A DNA stretch of 64,000 nucleotides, taken from positions 9,858,230 to 9,922,229 of the forward strand of contig JAKZAP010000012.1 in NCBI GenBank assembly GCA_023053575.1. Direction: 5' to 3'. The position numbers and the translations under genes are program-made. The notes below the pieces were generated by a model, which was given only the letters and a program-made list of their open reading frames with translations, made no database searches and was not told where the DNA came from. Shown here piece after piece: positions 49,101 through 52,664 of the stretch; within the stretch, counting starts at the first letter, position 1, and each line of letters opens with the position of its first letter. Origin of the DNA: Branchinecta lynchi. Lineage: Eukaryota; Arthropoda; Branchiopoda; Anostraca; Branchinectidae.

Positions 49101-49908
49101 TCTGTACTTGCGGAAAGTTAATTATTAGCTGTGATTAGGCCAATCTCGGACCGGGCATGCTATGAAATAATAGCCTGGGGTTACTCGGCAATGTTCACGG
49201 AATATAACTGAAACCAGGCCCGTATCCAGGAATTTATTTCGGGGGGGGGGGGGGGGGTTGCCTGCGGGTCGCACAAAAAAGTACAGAAAAGACACAGATC
49301 AGAGGGAAAAGCCTATAAAAATGAGTATTTTTGTATGTTACGGGGGGGGGGGTCAACCCCAAACTATAAAGTAATGGTGATAAATGGAGAAAAGCAATAC
49401 CGTTTGCTAAATGCATACTAGGCTATGCTCCGCCGGACGAGAAACCCGAAAATTTCCGGTCGTCAATAAAAAACAATAACAAAACATATAAACAAAATAT
49501 TGATCACGACTGGAAAAGCCTTTCGATTTAGTAAAGCCTGAAGTTTTCAGGGTAGATGTTCTTTTGTGGATCTGTAACTTATTTTTCATTTGTGATCTAC
49601 TTTATTATATATAATTATAATTATATCTTCTTTATTATTTACTCCGTCATCGTGCTTTGTGCCTATTTTGCCGGGTTCAAAATAAAATCATCATTATCAA
49701 TACAGCGACGAATTGGGGGGGGGGGGCTAAAAAAAGTTGAGCCTACGGCAGGATGTTTTTTCTCAAACCCCGGACTACTAGCGAGTAGCGAGGCTACTGG
49801 GTACGAGGTTTACACATCGACTAAATAAACCCCCCAAAATTTCGTAAAACAGAAACGGAGTTCACTTACCGTCGCGACAATTAGTCCTAATACAACTAGT
49901 CCAATCAT
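375..49908 (-). CDS. Multi-DOMON secreted or membrane protein gene, FRRS1-like (13 exons seen, 3' end outside window)
   Basis: Thirteen exons join in one open frame of about 754 codons. The product starts with a short hydrophobic signal peptide and then has four DOMON domains of the ferric-chelate reductase 1 type. Each has the marks GCxxxKGCFGxP, YVAVGFSxDxxM, DSVxECV, YCxFTR and a final HD/HE linker. In FRRS1 proteins a DOMON domain precedes a cytochrome b561 membrane domain; none is seen here, but the gene continues past the left edge. The Met at the end of exon A and the His in linker D are candidate heme ligands by family analogy (inference). Intron phases repeat: A|B 0, B|C 0, C|D 1, D|A 0, which indicates growth by tandem duplication of a whole exon set. 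Cysteines are conserved between copies, as expected for an extracellular protein. Confidence 0.85.
532..1985. other. Intron 12, mostly unrecognised
   Basis: Holds a (TA)n microsatellite at about 1112-1141 with AT-rich extension, and a run of more than ten G at about 1917-1930. A GGAAGATGGCATCTTCC palindrome lies just before the (TA)n tract. The rest shows nothing I recognise. Confidence 0.5.
1986..2407 (-). CDS. Exon 12: linker D + DOMON 4 parts A and B in one exon
   Basis: 422 bases (2 + 140 codons) between a TTTTTTCAG acceptor and a GTGAGT donor. It starts with the D linker of domain 3 (NLLTHDDGGYADN), has a Pro-rich spacer, then VYTGCGEVKGCFGHP, EFELYGV, SYVAVAFSNDVKM and, without an intron, DDSVTDCSVVGGVVD to NARLSD. 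The A|B intron present in domains 1-3 is absent here. Confidence 0.87.
2472..2642. mobile_element. Foldback MITE, family CACTGTAAAAAG
   Basis: The ends TACACTGTAAAAAG and CTTTTTACAGTGTA are inverted. They are followed inward by a matching pair around TTAACTGCAG and by GAGATAAG palindromes, so nearly the whole element can fold back. Four other copies lie in this window. A TA target duplication would fit Tc1/mariner-type MITEs (inference). Confidence 0.75.
3120..6617 (-). mobile_element. HINE-like tandem-repeat element (family H1), interrupted by a LINE
   Basis: On the minus strand it runs from the terminal block AACAAGAGCT...GGCACTTG (near 6617) through G/C-run-separated monomers, each with GATGAAACTTG or its complement, to a GTCG/GTCC microsatellite near 3150. 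A LINE sits inside at 4160-5925, and the two halves of the monomer continue on each side (GGGGGGAGT / GGAGTGGAGG). No coding sequence is supported. Confidence 0.65.
4160..5925 (-). pseudogene. LINE non-LTR retrotransposon, broken reverse transcriptase
   Basis: On the minus strand four overlapping frames read in order: a linker with SEIRKKLSSLKK, then GVRPITVTSIFSRIYE, then FDLVDHKILLEK with GVPQGTVIGPL and the catalytic YVDD, then the thumb region with LGVVISSDLTWH and KIERIQKRSLQIIYG. At least three frameshifts separate them (near 5660, 5330 and 4960). The upstream endonuclease is missing, so it is a 5'-truncated copy. The 3' end has a GATTT-type microsatellite tail, and a short GGAGT duplication flanks the insert. 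Clade is CR1/L2/Rex-like by motif style, not certain. Confidence 0.85.
6618..7665 (+). mobile_element. HINE-like tandem-repeat element (family H1), partial
   Basis: Opposite in orientation to, and head-to-head with, the previous copy. It contains monomers with CAAGTTTCATC separated by C-runs, and ends in GACCGACCGACAGACC, the reverse of a (GTCY)n tract. Confidence 0.65.
7666..8321. other. Intron sequence, nothing recognised
   Basis: Between two HINE-like elements. Open frames here overlap on both strands and match nothing I recognise. Confidence 0.4.
8322..9545 (+). mobile_element. HINE-like tandem-repeat element (family H2)
   Basis: Starts AACAAGACCAAAGGTGTCG with GGGATCCCA and ends GGGATCCCAAAAA after a GGACGGACGGAC microsatellite. 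Inside are about six monomers of roughly 140-150 bp with GCCGGATTCCGGAC and TCTTCTTACC. Read on the minus strand, the order is terminus, (GTCY)n, then tandem monomers, as in Helentron-derived HINEs such as DINE-1 (family knowledge). Confidence 0.7.
9665..9911. mobile_element. Foldback MITE, family CACTGTAAAAAG
   Basis: Same family as the copy at 2.5 kb. The left end is diverged (ACTGTAAAGAG); the right end is CTTTTTACAGTGTA. The central GAGATAAG block is duplicated, which makes this copy longer. Confidence 0.7.
10053..10312. mobile_element. hAT-type MITE, family CAGGGGCGTAACG
   Basis: Ends CAGGGGCGTAACGA and AACGCCTCTG are inverted. The flanks CCTACGAT and CCAACGAT are an 8-bp target duplication with one mismatch, the length typical of hAT transposons. 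The interior is rich in GTCGGTTTTT-type units and homopolymers. Confidence 0.75.
10735..11235. repeat. Symmetric degenerate tandem repeat
   Basis: About 20-40-bp units with GTCGTGTCCATGTA. In the left half (to about 10915) the units read as the complement (TACATCGA, GACACGACGG), in the right half as the forward motif, so the whole block is a long imperfect inverted repeat. No coding role is seen. Confidence 0.6.
11258..12080 (-). mobile_element. HINE-like element H1 fragment carrying a nested MITE
   Basis: The left part (AGCGAT...GTAATGTCTGTTTGG, then GACAATGAAACTTGGCAGG) and the right part after 11940 (TTTCCGATCATCCGTGG) are diverged H1 sequence on either side of the MITE at 11394-11937. 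Weak match; boundaries approximate. Confidence 0.45.
11394..11937. mobile_element. DNA transposon/MITE with CCCTAGGTTCACA ends and TAA duplication
   Basis: Ends CCCTAGGTTCACA and TGTGAACCTAGGG are perfect inverted repeats, flanked by TAA on both sides. A 165-bp segment (11605-11769) is repeated in tandem at 11770-11934 and includes a second copy of the right terminal repeat. Confidence 0.75.
12359..12774. mobile_element. Palindrome-cluster element (GATACCATGGTATC family)
   Basis: Ends TTAGTTGTGTTTTTGC and GCAAAAACGCAT are inverted. Many GTTATCGTGGTATCTG units in both orientations lie between them. Three further copies occur in the window (18.5, 42.0 and 44.9 kb). No open frame is shared between copies. 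Confidence 0.7.
12966..13119 (-). CDS. Exon 11: DOMON 3, part C
   Basis: 154 bases between a TTTTCAAG acceptor and a GTAAGT donor. It reads QQDGHTLLDWK, FLYCKFSRQN and FDLRNDWYLLIASGGG. Phase 1 at its end, as in the other C exons. Confidence 0.85.
13404..13449 (-). ncRNA. Hammerhead-like ribozyme core (candidate), left arm
   Basis: On the minus strand: CTGAAGA, a hairpin formed by CCCTT and AAGGG-type arms, then GAAA, a minimal stem III and GATA. Flanking GAGC and GCTC can form stem I. See the copy at 13671. Confidence 0.45.
13671..13718 (+). ncRNA. Hammerhead-like ribozyme core (candidate), right arm
   Basis: Stem I TTGAGC (13671-13676) pairs with GCTCAA (13713-13718). Between them lie CTGAAGA (the CUGANGA core), stem II GG.CCCTT/AAGGG.CC with a bulged A, GAAA, and a minimal stem III with U-A at the predicted cleavage position. 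This is the order of a type I hammerhead. Sequence match only; no activity shown. Confidence 0.5.
13777..16836. mobile_element. hAT-type MITE split by a nested HINE-like element
   Basis: Its left part (13777-13888, CAGAAGCGTTACTAG, G-run, ACCGACTGACTGG) and right part (16616-16836, ending CGCCCCTT) together match the MITE at 10053. The flanks are identical 8-bp copies of ATTAGCCT (13769 and 16837). The H1 element between them inserted later. Confidence 0.75.
13889..16615 (+). mobile_element. HINE-like tandem-repeat element (family H1), complete copy
   Basis: Starts AACAAGAGCTACGAGCTCAT and ends with a hairpin (CACTTGAGTAAGCTCAAGTG) after GACCGACAGACCGACTGACGG. Inside are monomers of about 130-150 bp, each with CAAGTTTCAT or a variant, between C-rich tracts. 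The inverted copy at 38.3-41.5 kb has the same two ends, so both boundaries are well defined. The long open frames here are an effect of the repeats, not genes. Confidence 0.75.
16910..17026 (-). CDS. Exon 10: DOMON 3, part B
   Basis: 39 codons between CTCTTCCAG and GTAAGT. It reads DHDSVSECVWRPNG and ends RRNRRMKAD. The GG pair kept in other B exons is replaced (RPNG). Phase 0 on both sides. Confidence 0.85.
17056..17230. mobile_element. Foldback MITE, family CACTGTAAAAAG
   Basis: Ends ATACTGTACAAAGTTTCTCC and TACAGTGTA with internal TTAACTGCAG and GAGATAAG palindromes. Same family as at 2.5 kb. Confidence 0.7.
17231..18087. other. Intron 9, unrecognised, with a (TC)n tract
   Basis: Contains a TCTCTC microsatellite at about 17756-17775. 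Nothing else is recognised. Confidence 0.4.
18096..18414. mobile_element. hAT-type MITE, AGGGTTGCCACAT ends
   Basis: Ends CAGGGTTGCCACAT and ATGTGGCAACCCTA are inverted. The flanks are perfect 8-bp copies of CTGGCAAG (18088 and 18415). The interior holds GAGAGTGA repeats and no open frame of note. Confidence 0.8.
18469..18514 (+). ncRNA. Degenerate hammerhead-like core
   Basis: CTGACGA and GAAA are present, and stem I ACAGC pairs with GCTGT. The first pair of stem II is A-C instead of G-C, so this copy is probably inactive. It lies in a partial copy of the same foldback family. Confidence 0.35.
18549..18968. mobile_element. Palindrome-cluster element (GATACCATGGTATC family)
   Basis: Ends TTAGTTGCG and CGCAACTA are inverted. 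The internal order of GTGGTATCTG units matches the copy at 12.4 kb. Confidence 0.7.
19099..19409 (-). CDS. Exon 9: linker D fused to DOMON 3, part A
   Basis: 311 bases (2 + 103 codons) between a CGTTCTAG acceptor and a GTAAGC donor. It begins NIDNHEGVGYA, the D linker of domain 2, runs through a Pro/Thr-rich spacer (PTVPTTAAPATTP), then YDGCGSTKGCFGTP and SYVAVGFSFDSTM. The acceptor has a short pyrimidine tract, so the 5' boundary is less certain than the 3' one; the phase supports it. Confidence 0.82.
19410..20580. other. Intron 8, left part, unrecognised
   Basis: Diverged repeats with CGGTAAT and ATTCGGT words occur between about 19600 and 20020. I see no element ends. Confidence 0.4.
20581..21820 (+). 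mobile_element. HINE-like element H1, shortened copy
   Basis: Starts AACAAGAGCTGGAAGC...ATGGCACTTG like the copy at 13889. It has C-run-separated monomers with CAAGTTTCAT, and stops at GTCCGGAAGTG without the microsatellite end. Confidence 0.65.
21821..22940. other. Intron 8, right part, with a GATTCGAATCCG microsatellite
   Basis: A short tandem run of GATTCGAATCCG, itself palindromic, lies at about 22436-22475, with looser copies to 22800. The rest is unrecognised. Confidence 0.45.
22941..23094 (-). CDS. Exon 8: DOMON 2, part C
   Basis: 154 bases between CTCTTGCAG and GTGAGT. It reads TGLELLDS, MYCRFTRSN and FDLTKEWYLVVASGT. It ends in phase 1, exactly the length of exon 4. Confidence 0.87.
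23388..23603. mobile_element. Foldback retroelement-like insertion, diverged copy
   Basis: Same family as at 13330: CTTCAGCCCAAAATGACTGCG at the left, GAGCCTGAAGAGGACCC and a CGTATCCGTTTTGCAC end at the right. A 7-bp AGTTTTC duplication flanks it. The ribozyme-like core has lost GAAA (CCAAAATAT). Confidence 0.5.
23604..24803. other. Intron 7, unrecognised
   Basis: Short open frames exist on both strands, but none shows a domain or a DOMON-type exon. Confidence 0.4.
24804..25085. mobile_element. Foldback element, AGTGCGAACAC ends
   Basis: Outer ends AGTGCGAACACACGATGAGG and TGATCATGTGTTCGCACT are inverted. An inner pair (TCGGGCGTTCGCACT, AGTGCCAACGCATGATCAGG) repeats the pattern, so the element looks like a double foldback. 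It lies just downstream of exon 7. Confidence 0.55.
25226..25342 (-). CDS. Exon 7: DOMON 2, part B
   Basis: 39 codons between CTTCTTCAG and GTAGGA. It reads NDDSVTECVQLGGQF and ends NNTRLPAE. The donor GTAGGA is weaker than the others, but length and phase match the other B exons. Confidence 0.82.
25641..26085. repeat. Interspersed repeat shared with intron 5
   Basis: The first part (GCATTACTTTCC-type, then TTTGAAAACTGAACG) recurs at 33000-33243. The second part (TTTTAGAAGCTTATAATTCC) recurs at 34985-35210. Both copies lie in introns of the same gene. Confidence 0.55.
26100..26898 (+). pseudogene. LINE reverse transcriptase remnant
   Basis: On the plus strand LVAFADDTTLG is the catalytic block of a reverse transcriptase. 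It is followed by stop codons and then, at 26689, by FKCLAGELPSSFKTFF, HNLHTRSSSN and IWNLIPDELRG, the C-terminal tail of CR1/Jockey-like LINEs. It is 5'-truncated, has several frame breaks, and is cut at the right by a HINE-like element. Confidence 0.75.
26899..27992 (+). mobile_element. HINE-like tandem-repeat element (family H2), complete copy
   Basis: Starts AACAAGACCAAAGGTTTCG with GGGATCCCAAAAA and ends GGGATCCCAAAAAAG. About six monomers with GGCCGGATTCCGG lie inside. The right side has a long GACGGACAGACGG microsatellite (about 27876-27936), on the minus strand a textbook (GTCY)n tract. Confidence 0.75.
27993..29356. other. Intron 6, left part, unrecognised
   Basis: No element ends or coding features are recognised. 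Open frames that extend from exon 6 into the intron have no DOMON similarity. Confidence 0.4.
29357..29560 (-). CDS. Exon 6: DOMON 2, part A
   Basis: 68 codons between a GTTGCAG acceptor and a GTGAGG donor, phase 0 on both sides. It reads VYEGCSSTKGCFGTP, then Cys-rich and NLIVTYKR, then SYEFELFG and TYLAVGFSFDGDM. The frame stays open into the intron for some way, but the homology stops at the donor. Confidence 0.87.
29745..30262 (-). pseudogene. LINE 3' end (C-terminal fragment of the reverse transcriptase ORF)
   Basis: On the minus strand about 124 codons read EKARKAYGILI, LARLYSAFAMLQILALSS, IRSTFYEYCKYLLGLAQW and VTDPFIA, typical of the tail of LINE ORF2 proteins. The 3' end has an ATTC tandem tail (29740-29755). 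Severely 5'-truncated. Confidence 0.7.
30265..30490. repeat. Interspersed repeat, inverted copy at 43.6-43.8 kb
   Basis: The block with GACCAAGTCCAAAACACGCC and GATCCTCAGGAAGAAGGAG recurs on the other strand at about 43600-43815, next to exon 4. Confidence 0.55.
30455..30832. repeat. Tandem duplication, two units of about 188 bp
   Basis: Two nearly identical units with TTTGCATCGGCAAGGA, GGAGCCGTTCAAGAACCC and GCAACACAAAACATTGCAG follow each other directly. High identity suggests a recent event. Confidence 0.7.
31018..31110 (-). repeat. Fragment of the foldback/ribozyme-like family
   Basis: Minus strand reads GGCTTGAGCCTGAAGAGG, GGGCCGAAATATA and CGTATCCGT. Single arm only; stem I pairing is lost. 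Confidence 0.5.
31174..31334. mobile_element. Foldback MITE, family CACTGTAAAAAG
   Basis: Ends TACACTGTAAAAAA and CTTTTTACAGTGTA, with GAGATAAG palindromes inside. Confidence 0.7.
31804..32020. mobile_element. Foldback MITE, ACACACTGCGTAAAATCC ends
   Basis: The ends ACACACTGCGTAAAATCCG and CGGATTTTACGCAGTGTGT are inverted, and the inversion continues inward through TTTTGAGCTTGAAAA and its complement, so the element is close to a full palindrome. Confidence 0.75.
32278..32399. mobile_element. Small foldback MITE, TTAACAACCACCCC ends
   Basis: Perfect inverted repeats of 27 bp (TTAACAACCACCCCAAGAAG and complement) bound a 68-bp AT-rich loop. TTAA at both ends may be the duplicated target. Confidence 0.8.
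32400..32999. other. Intron 5, (TC)n tract, otherwise unrecognised
   Basis: A TTTCTCTCTCTC tract lies at about 32434-32452 and TTGATTGATTGAT at 32513-32529, the latter like the tail of some LINEs but without any LINE sequence that I recognise beside it. Confidence 0.4.
33000..33243. repeat. Interspersed repeat, partner of 25.64 kb
   Basis: Shares GCATTACTTTCCAC, CGCTCTCCGCCGCGGC-like and TTTGAAAACTGAACG with 25641-25850. Confidence 0.55.
33395..33690. mobile_element. MITE, GAGCGTGTTCCACC ends, TTA duplication
   Basis: GAGCGTGTTCCACC and GGTGGAACACGCTC are inverted and flanked by TTA on both sides, as in PIF/Harbinger-type MITEs. The interior has several AGTTACTA/TAGTAACT words in both orientations. 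Confidence 0.75.
33821..34013. mobile_element. hAT-type MITE, CAGCCCCGTATCCAGG ends
   Basis: CAGCCCCGTATCCAGG and CCTGGATATGGCCTTG are imperfect inverted ends. Perfect 8-bp ATAGACAC copies flank it (33813 and 34014). The interior has long G and C runs. Related copies lie at 49.2 and 52.0 kb. Confidence 0.8.
34137..34980 (+). mobile_element. HINE-like element H2, diverged copy
   Basis: Monomers with GGTTTTGCCGGATTCCGG and TCTTACTCC repeat about five times. The right end reads AAGTCATAGGTATCCC...TTTTTGGGAT, but the (GACGG)n microsatellite has been lost. Confidence 0.6.
34985..37846. repeat. Intron 5 right part with internal duplications
   Basis: The segment 35200-36000 (GTGCTAGCTAATGTAC, then ACCGTCCTAGGGACAATC, then AAGTCACGATCACG) recurs diverged at about 37050-37780 (AACCGTTCTAAGGAAAATC, AAGTCACGACCCG, GCACTAGCTAGGGTAC). 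No exon is recognised; a 99-codon open frame at 35327-35626 on the minus strand has no similarity I can name. Confidence 0.45.
37847..37953 (-). CDS. Exon 5: linker D after DOMON 1
   Basis: 107 bases (2 + 35 codons) between a TTTACAG acceptor and a GTAAAC donor. It enters in phase 1 and leaves in phase 0. It reads GVREHDGTIQGMSGDRVDF and matches the FRRS1-type end of a DOMON domain (H, then S, then VDF). This is the only D segment that is a separate exon here; the next two are fused to the following A exon. Confidence 0.75.
38259..41450 (-). mobile_element. HINE-like tandem-repeat element (family H1), longest copy, with higher-order repeat
   Basis: The terminal hairpin (GCACTTGAGCTTACTCAAGT) and GTCCGTCAGTCGGTCTGTCG microsatellite lie at 38259-38330, and the other end (AGCTCGTAGCTCTTGTT) at 41450. 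Between 38.37 and 40.25 kb three sub-monomers of about 134-153 bp form a higher-order unit of about 426-434 bp present four times. Every sub-monomer has GATGAAA(C/T)TT and a G-run block. Confidence 0.78.
41451..42008. other. Intron 4, unrecognised
   Basis: Contains an ACTTACTTAGTTACTTACTTA tract near 41860-41885. Nothing else recognised. Confidence 0.4.
42009..42445. mobile_element. Palindrome-cluster element (GATACCATGGTATC family)
   Basis: Ends TAGTTACGTTTTT and CAAAAACACAACTTA are inverted with decay. Internal unit order matches the other three copies. Confidence 0.65.
42813..43133. mobile_element. ACCGGT palindrome-cluster element
   Basis: Many ACCGGTG/CACCGGT words in both orientations, separated by GCAAAAACG-type spacers, end in AAAAAACGCAGTTAA. 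The plan resembles the GATACCATGGTATC family but with a different palindrome. The left end is not clear. Confidence 0.45.
43600..43815. repeat. Interspersed repeat, inverted partner of 30.3 kb
   Basis: Contains CTCCTTCTTCCTGAGGATCA and GGCGTGTTTTGGACTTAGTC, the complement of the block at 30265-30490. It ends within 15 bp of exon 4. Confidence 0.55.
43827..43980 (-). CDS. Exon 4: DOMON 1, part C
   Basis: 154 bases (51 codons plus 1) between TTCTTTTAG and GTAAGT. It carries the C-terminal half: LGLTLQEG, KLYCKFTRQ, YDLTNDYHLLMAAGT. It leaves one base for the next exon (phase 1), as do all C exons. Confidence 0.85.
44205..44455. mobile_element. Foldback MITE, family CACTGTAAAAAG, with duplicated core
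   Basis: Ends TACACTGTGAAAAG and TTTACAGTGTA. The GAGATAAGATT block occurs three times, so this copy has an internal duplication like the one at 9.7 kb. Confidence 0.7.
44853..45275. mobile_element. Palindrome-cluster element (GATACCATGGTATC family)
   Basis: Best-preserved ends of the four copies: TTAGTTGCGTTTTTGCAG and CAGCAAAAACGCAACTAA. It ends 20 bp from the donor of exon 3. Confidence 0.72.
45296..45409 (-). CDS. Exon 3: DOMON 1, part B
   Basis: 38 codons between a TTTTCAG acceptor and a GTAAGC donor. It carries NNDSVTECVVFGGVVD and ends RNRRLAD, the middle strands of the domain. Phase 0 on both sides. Confidence 0.85.
45410..46904. other. Intron 2: H2 fragment and degenerate repeats
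   Basis: A reversed H2 end fragment (AAATCTTAGATTTTTGGGAT...ACACCTTTTGGTCTTGTT) lies at about 45525-45590. From 45440 to 45960 there is a degenerate repeat of about 130-180 bp with CGAAACCCACTG and CACGTTTTT words. The rest is unrecognised. Confidence 0.45.
46905..47117 (-). CDS. Exon 2: DOMON 1, part A
   Basis: 71 codons between a TTTTTTTAG acceptor and a GTAAGC donor, phase 0 at both ends. It holds the end of the signal peptide and the N-terminal half of the first DOMON domain: GCGVTKGCFGLP, then three further Cys, then ESYVAVGFSDDMRM. It lacks the VTY segment kept in the other copies (VASSF instead), so it is the most diverged A exon. Confidence 0.85.
47118..47952. other. Intron 1, right of exon 2, unrecognised
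   Basis: AT-rich. A small cluster of GCTGATACGAAG words with an inverted copy lies at 47695-47745. Confidence 0.4.
47953..48363. mobile_element. MITE with GAGCCTGGTCACACTTGGCTC ends
   Basis: Imperfect 21-bp inverted ends (AGCCTGGTCACACTTGGCTC and GAGCCAGGTGTGAGCAAGCT), with GCGCGG words just inside each end. Confidence 0.6.
49215..49357. mobile_element. hAT-type MITE, right end missing
   Basis: Begins CAGGCCCGTATCCAGGAATT, runs through a G-run and AAGCCTATAAAAATGAG, and stops after GTCAACCCC without the right end seen in the copy at 33.8 kb. Confidence 0.65.
49358..49860. other. Intron 1 next to exon 1, unrecognised
   Basis: AT-rich with one G-run near 49717. No feature recognised. Confidence 0.4.
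49870..49908 (-). CDS. Exon 1: start codon and signal peptide
   Basis: Thirteen codons from ATG, reading MIGLVVLGLIVAT, end at a GTAAGT donor. Joined in phase 0 to exon 2 (AQAALPD), they give a classic hydrophobic signal peptide with likely cleavage after AQA. A TATA box lies about 50 bp upstream. The fit of signal peptide, donor and phase makes this the likely first coding exon. Confidence 0.8.
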
Positions 49909-49956
49909 CCTCAAGCTGGTTCTTCTATGACTGGTCCTTCCAATATTTGACTTTCT

Positions 49957-49965
49957 GTTTTATAG
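49957..49965 (-). promoter_or_regulatory. TATA box of the DOMON gene
   Basis: The minus strand reads CCTATAAAA, 49 bp before the ATG. A start site about 30 bp downstream would leave a 5' UTR of only about 20-25 bases. Candidate only; no transcript evidence. Confidence 0.5.
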
Positions 49966-49980
49966 GACAGTTCCACTGGA

Positions 49981-51669
49981 AACAGAGACAATTCAAAGAT
50001 AACCCAACAATGAAACTTTGTCTGCCGAGCTCCTTCATTAACAATAACTTGATTGTAAGTAAATATCGGTCACAATCAGCAAATTAACGATAGCAACACA
50101 TGATTCAATTAATACGGTGAGGCAAGTGGCGTTGCTGGAAAAAATTCAACTTCAGACACGAAAATCACTTCACTGTCGTCTTCTCACGTACGCACTGTTT
50201 TTTTTTTTTTTTTTTAACCGGTTTTACGGTGGAAAGAATATGTAACAACTTTACACTCAGCTGTGAGTCTTTTTACACGGGGAAAAATGACAGAAGAGAT
50301 GAACGGAGCCGCTCACGTGAAGCCAAAATGGGAGGATCAGAGAGCTGCCGCTGCTTCCAGCCTCGAGACTGGTGACAGTCACGAGAAAAGCCGTCCGACT
50401 ACCACCGAATAATCGCAGACTGCGGTTTATTCGCAATAGAGTTATACTTCTCTGAACACCTCTTTAAAGTTTAAATTTCTACCACCTGTTCGTCTTTTCT
50501 ACTAAAACAGTCGAACTAACTAGTAAAGTAAAGAAAGTACCAGCTAAGACTTATATTTGGTTTATTTACCAAGGTCAAAGAGGTCCTAAAATCTGCTGTT
50601 TCTGCTTTAAACAAATTCATCTCTGAATTTCGCGATAGCTACACGTTAGGAAAATATTATAAACACTGACAAACCTGCACAGACGTTCACTTCACTTCCT
50701 CCAGGTTTGTTACTTGCAAGTGTATAACCCCCTTTGGTCGCCCCATGAATACAGTCGGCGACGCCTGAATTCTTAAATTCTTGCCATGCGCATAACGAGC
50801 CATCAATGAACAATAGCAATATGACAATCTGAGAGCTTCAATGTCAGCATGTAGCCTAACTAGTACATAGTTACGAACACTTTGGATGTGTCCTTTGATT
50901 TTTATTTTTGCACTAAACGTGTTGCCATGTAGGAGAAGAACATTTTGTGCCTGAAATTTTGGCTGGTTCTTGACAGGATCCACAAGAGCTAGTAGATCCG
51001 TATCAAGCAGAACCTAATAGATGGAGTAGGATTCAGAAATCAAGGTTTGTATACTGAAGTCAAAGACCAGCGGATAAAACATCATCTATATTCAAACAAC
51101 CCATAAAACAGATATGTAAGCTACGATGCTTTGGGAGCGATATTTCGGTCCTTCTTGGCGAGGGTCCTCGACAGGCTGTCGACAGCCTGATAGGACCCTT
51201 GTGTACAGAAAGTAAGCAATCTCTCTATGCGTACAGAAGCAAAAGCTCTAAGTGAAGTTCCGTTCTTGGCTGGAGACGAGCGGTTTACAAAATACCTGTA
51301 GTGCGAGGGCTAGGGAACGTAATCAATAAAGGGGGTCTTAAACAGCACGCGAAGCCTCCTTGCCCGCGTGCTATGACGTGAACGAAGAATTTTTTGAAAA
51401 ATAAAGTGAATGAACTGAAAAGAGATTCTGTCTACCTCCCAACGCTGGGTCGGGTCTAAAGGATATCGCTTACTCGATCGCTTCGTAGCCTAGCTAGCAT
51501 ACACTGAAGTCCAGTCTTCACCTCCCGGAACTTCGGGAATCTGGCTTTCCAGATTATTCTTTGACGTCTTCTGTAAAGTGCGTCTGCAATATGAACCGGT
51601 GCAAACGTATATCAAAATAATCCGGAAAAAAGGGGCTTTTGAACTTACAGATTTCCAGAGTTTTTAAGT
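49981..51669. other. Intergenic, upstream of the DOMON gene
   Basis: A poly-T run lies at about 50198-50213. A degenerate single arm of the foldback family (GCGATATTTCGGTCCTTCTTGG) is at about 51140-51205. A 98-codon minus-strand open frame (50687-50983) has no recognised domain and I do not call it a gene. Confidence 0.45.
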
Positions 51670-51885
51670 AGATAAATACTCTTTCAGCCCAAGCTGACTT
51701 TGAAACATTTATTCAAACAGTATTTATAACGGATACGTCATCTACGATTCTTCATCAGCGATATTTCGGCCCTTCTTGGCAAGGGTCCTCGTCAGGCTGT
51801 CAATCCTCTGGTTCAACTTCGGGGAAGGAAACAAACCTGTAATCCTGGAACTGACATATCCGTTATAAACATTGTCTGAATAAAT
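51670..51885. mobile_element. Foldback retroelement-like insertion, unequal arms
   Basis: Flanked by 11-bp copies of AGTTTTTAAGT (51659 and 51886). The long left arm has CAGCCCAAGCTGAC, TAACGGATACGTCA and the ribozyme-like core; the short right arm has ATATCCGTTATAAACATTGT. Confidence 0.7.
51756..51799 (-). ncRNA. Hammerhead-like ribozyme core (candidate)
   Basis: Minus strand: stem I CAGC pairs with GCTG; between them CTGACGA, stem II CCCTT/AAGGG, GAAA and a minimal stem III before TATC. Same layout as at 54856. Confidence 0.5.
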
Positions 51886-51987
51886 AGTTTTTAAGTGTCG
51901 CAGAAGAAATTAAAAAAAAAATCTCGAAAAATCTTGGAACCCAGATTCCGGAAGGTGAAGACTCACCTTAAAGAAAAGGGCAGTTAT

Positions 51988-52152
51988 CAGGCAAGACCGT
52001 ATCCAGGAGGGGGGTTAGAGGGTTGCCCCCCCCAAAAAAAAAACACACAAAAAACATCATTTTATAGGCTTTTCCCTCTGATCTATGTCATTTTTGTACT
52101 TTTTTGTCCAACCCGCAGCCCCCCCCCCAATAAATTCCTGGATACGGGCCTG
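51988..52152 (-). mobile_element. hAT-type MITE, inverted copy
   Basis: Ends CAGGCAAGACCGTATCCAGG and CCTGGATACGGGCCTG. The interior complements the copy at 49.2 kb. No clear 8-bp duplication remains. Confidence 0.65.
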
Positions 52153-52664
52153 TTCTCGGGAGACTCCAGAATAACTTGTCAACTTCCCATTAACCTTCTG
52201 GGAAGACTCATGTGACACTCGTCTAGCCTGTACTGCTACGAATGAAATGGACGAGGGAATTCGCTGCATCTCCACAGACTTCCCTGTTCTACTAGGTAGG
52301 CAGTTTCCCGAATACAAATTAGTCAAACCGGAAGTTCCGGGTCGCGTGGTCACCCACTCCCGACACCGGCCGAAACCAGCAAGGCCTGCACCAATGCCGG
52401 TCACGAATTAGGTGATTCCTCTTCTAAACGTGCTGAGGTTAATCCTCTAACACGTGGCAACCGGTGCTGGCTGTTGTCAGGGGCGGTTCGAAGGGCTTGG
52501 GCATGGGGGGGGAGGACTTCAAAATATACGACTGGCTAAAAATACAGCACCAGCAGGCTCAAGAAATATTAACGTATAAGTTCTAAAACGTTACGGAAAA
52601 CGCCACTGTCGTAATAAAATAATAAACAGCTAATAACAGCAATTAGAGGATGCCGTTGCCGAAA

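Noticed and set aside
50687..50983. 98-codon minus-strand open frame upstream of the DOMON gene
   Set aside because: No domain, no splice context and no similarity I can name; length is within chance for this region.
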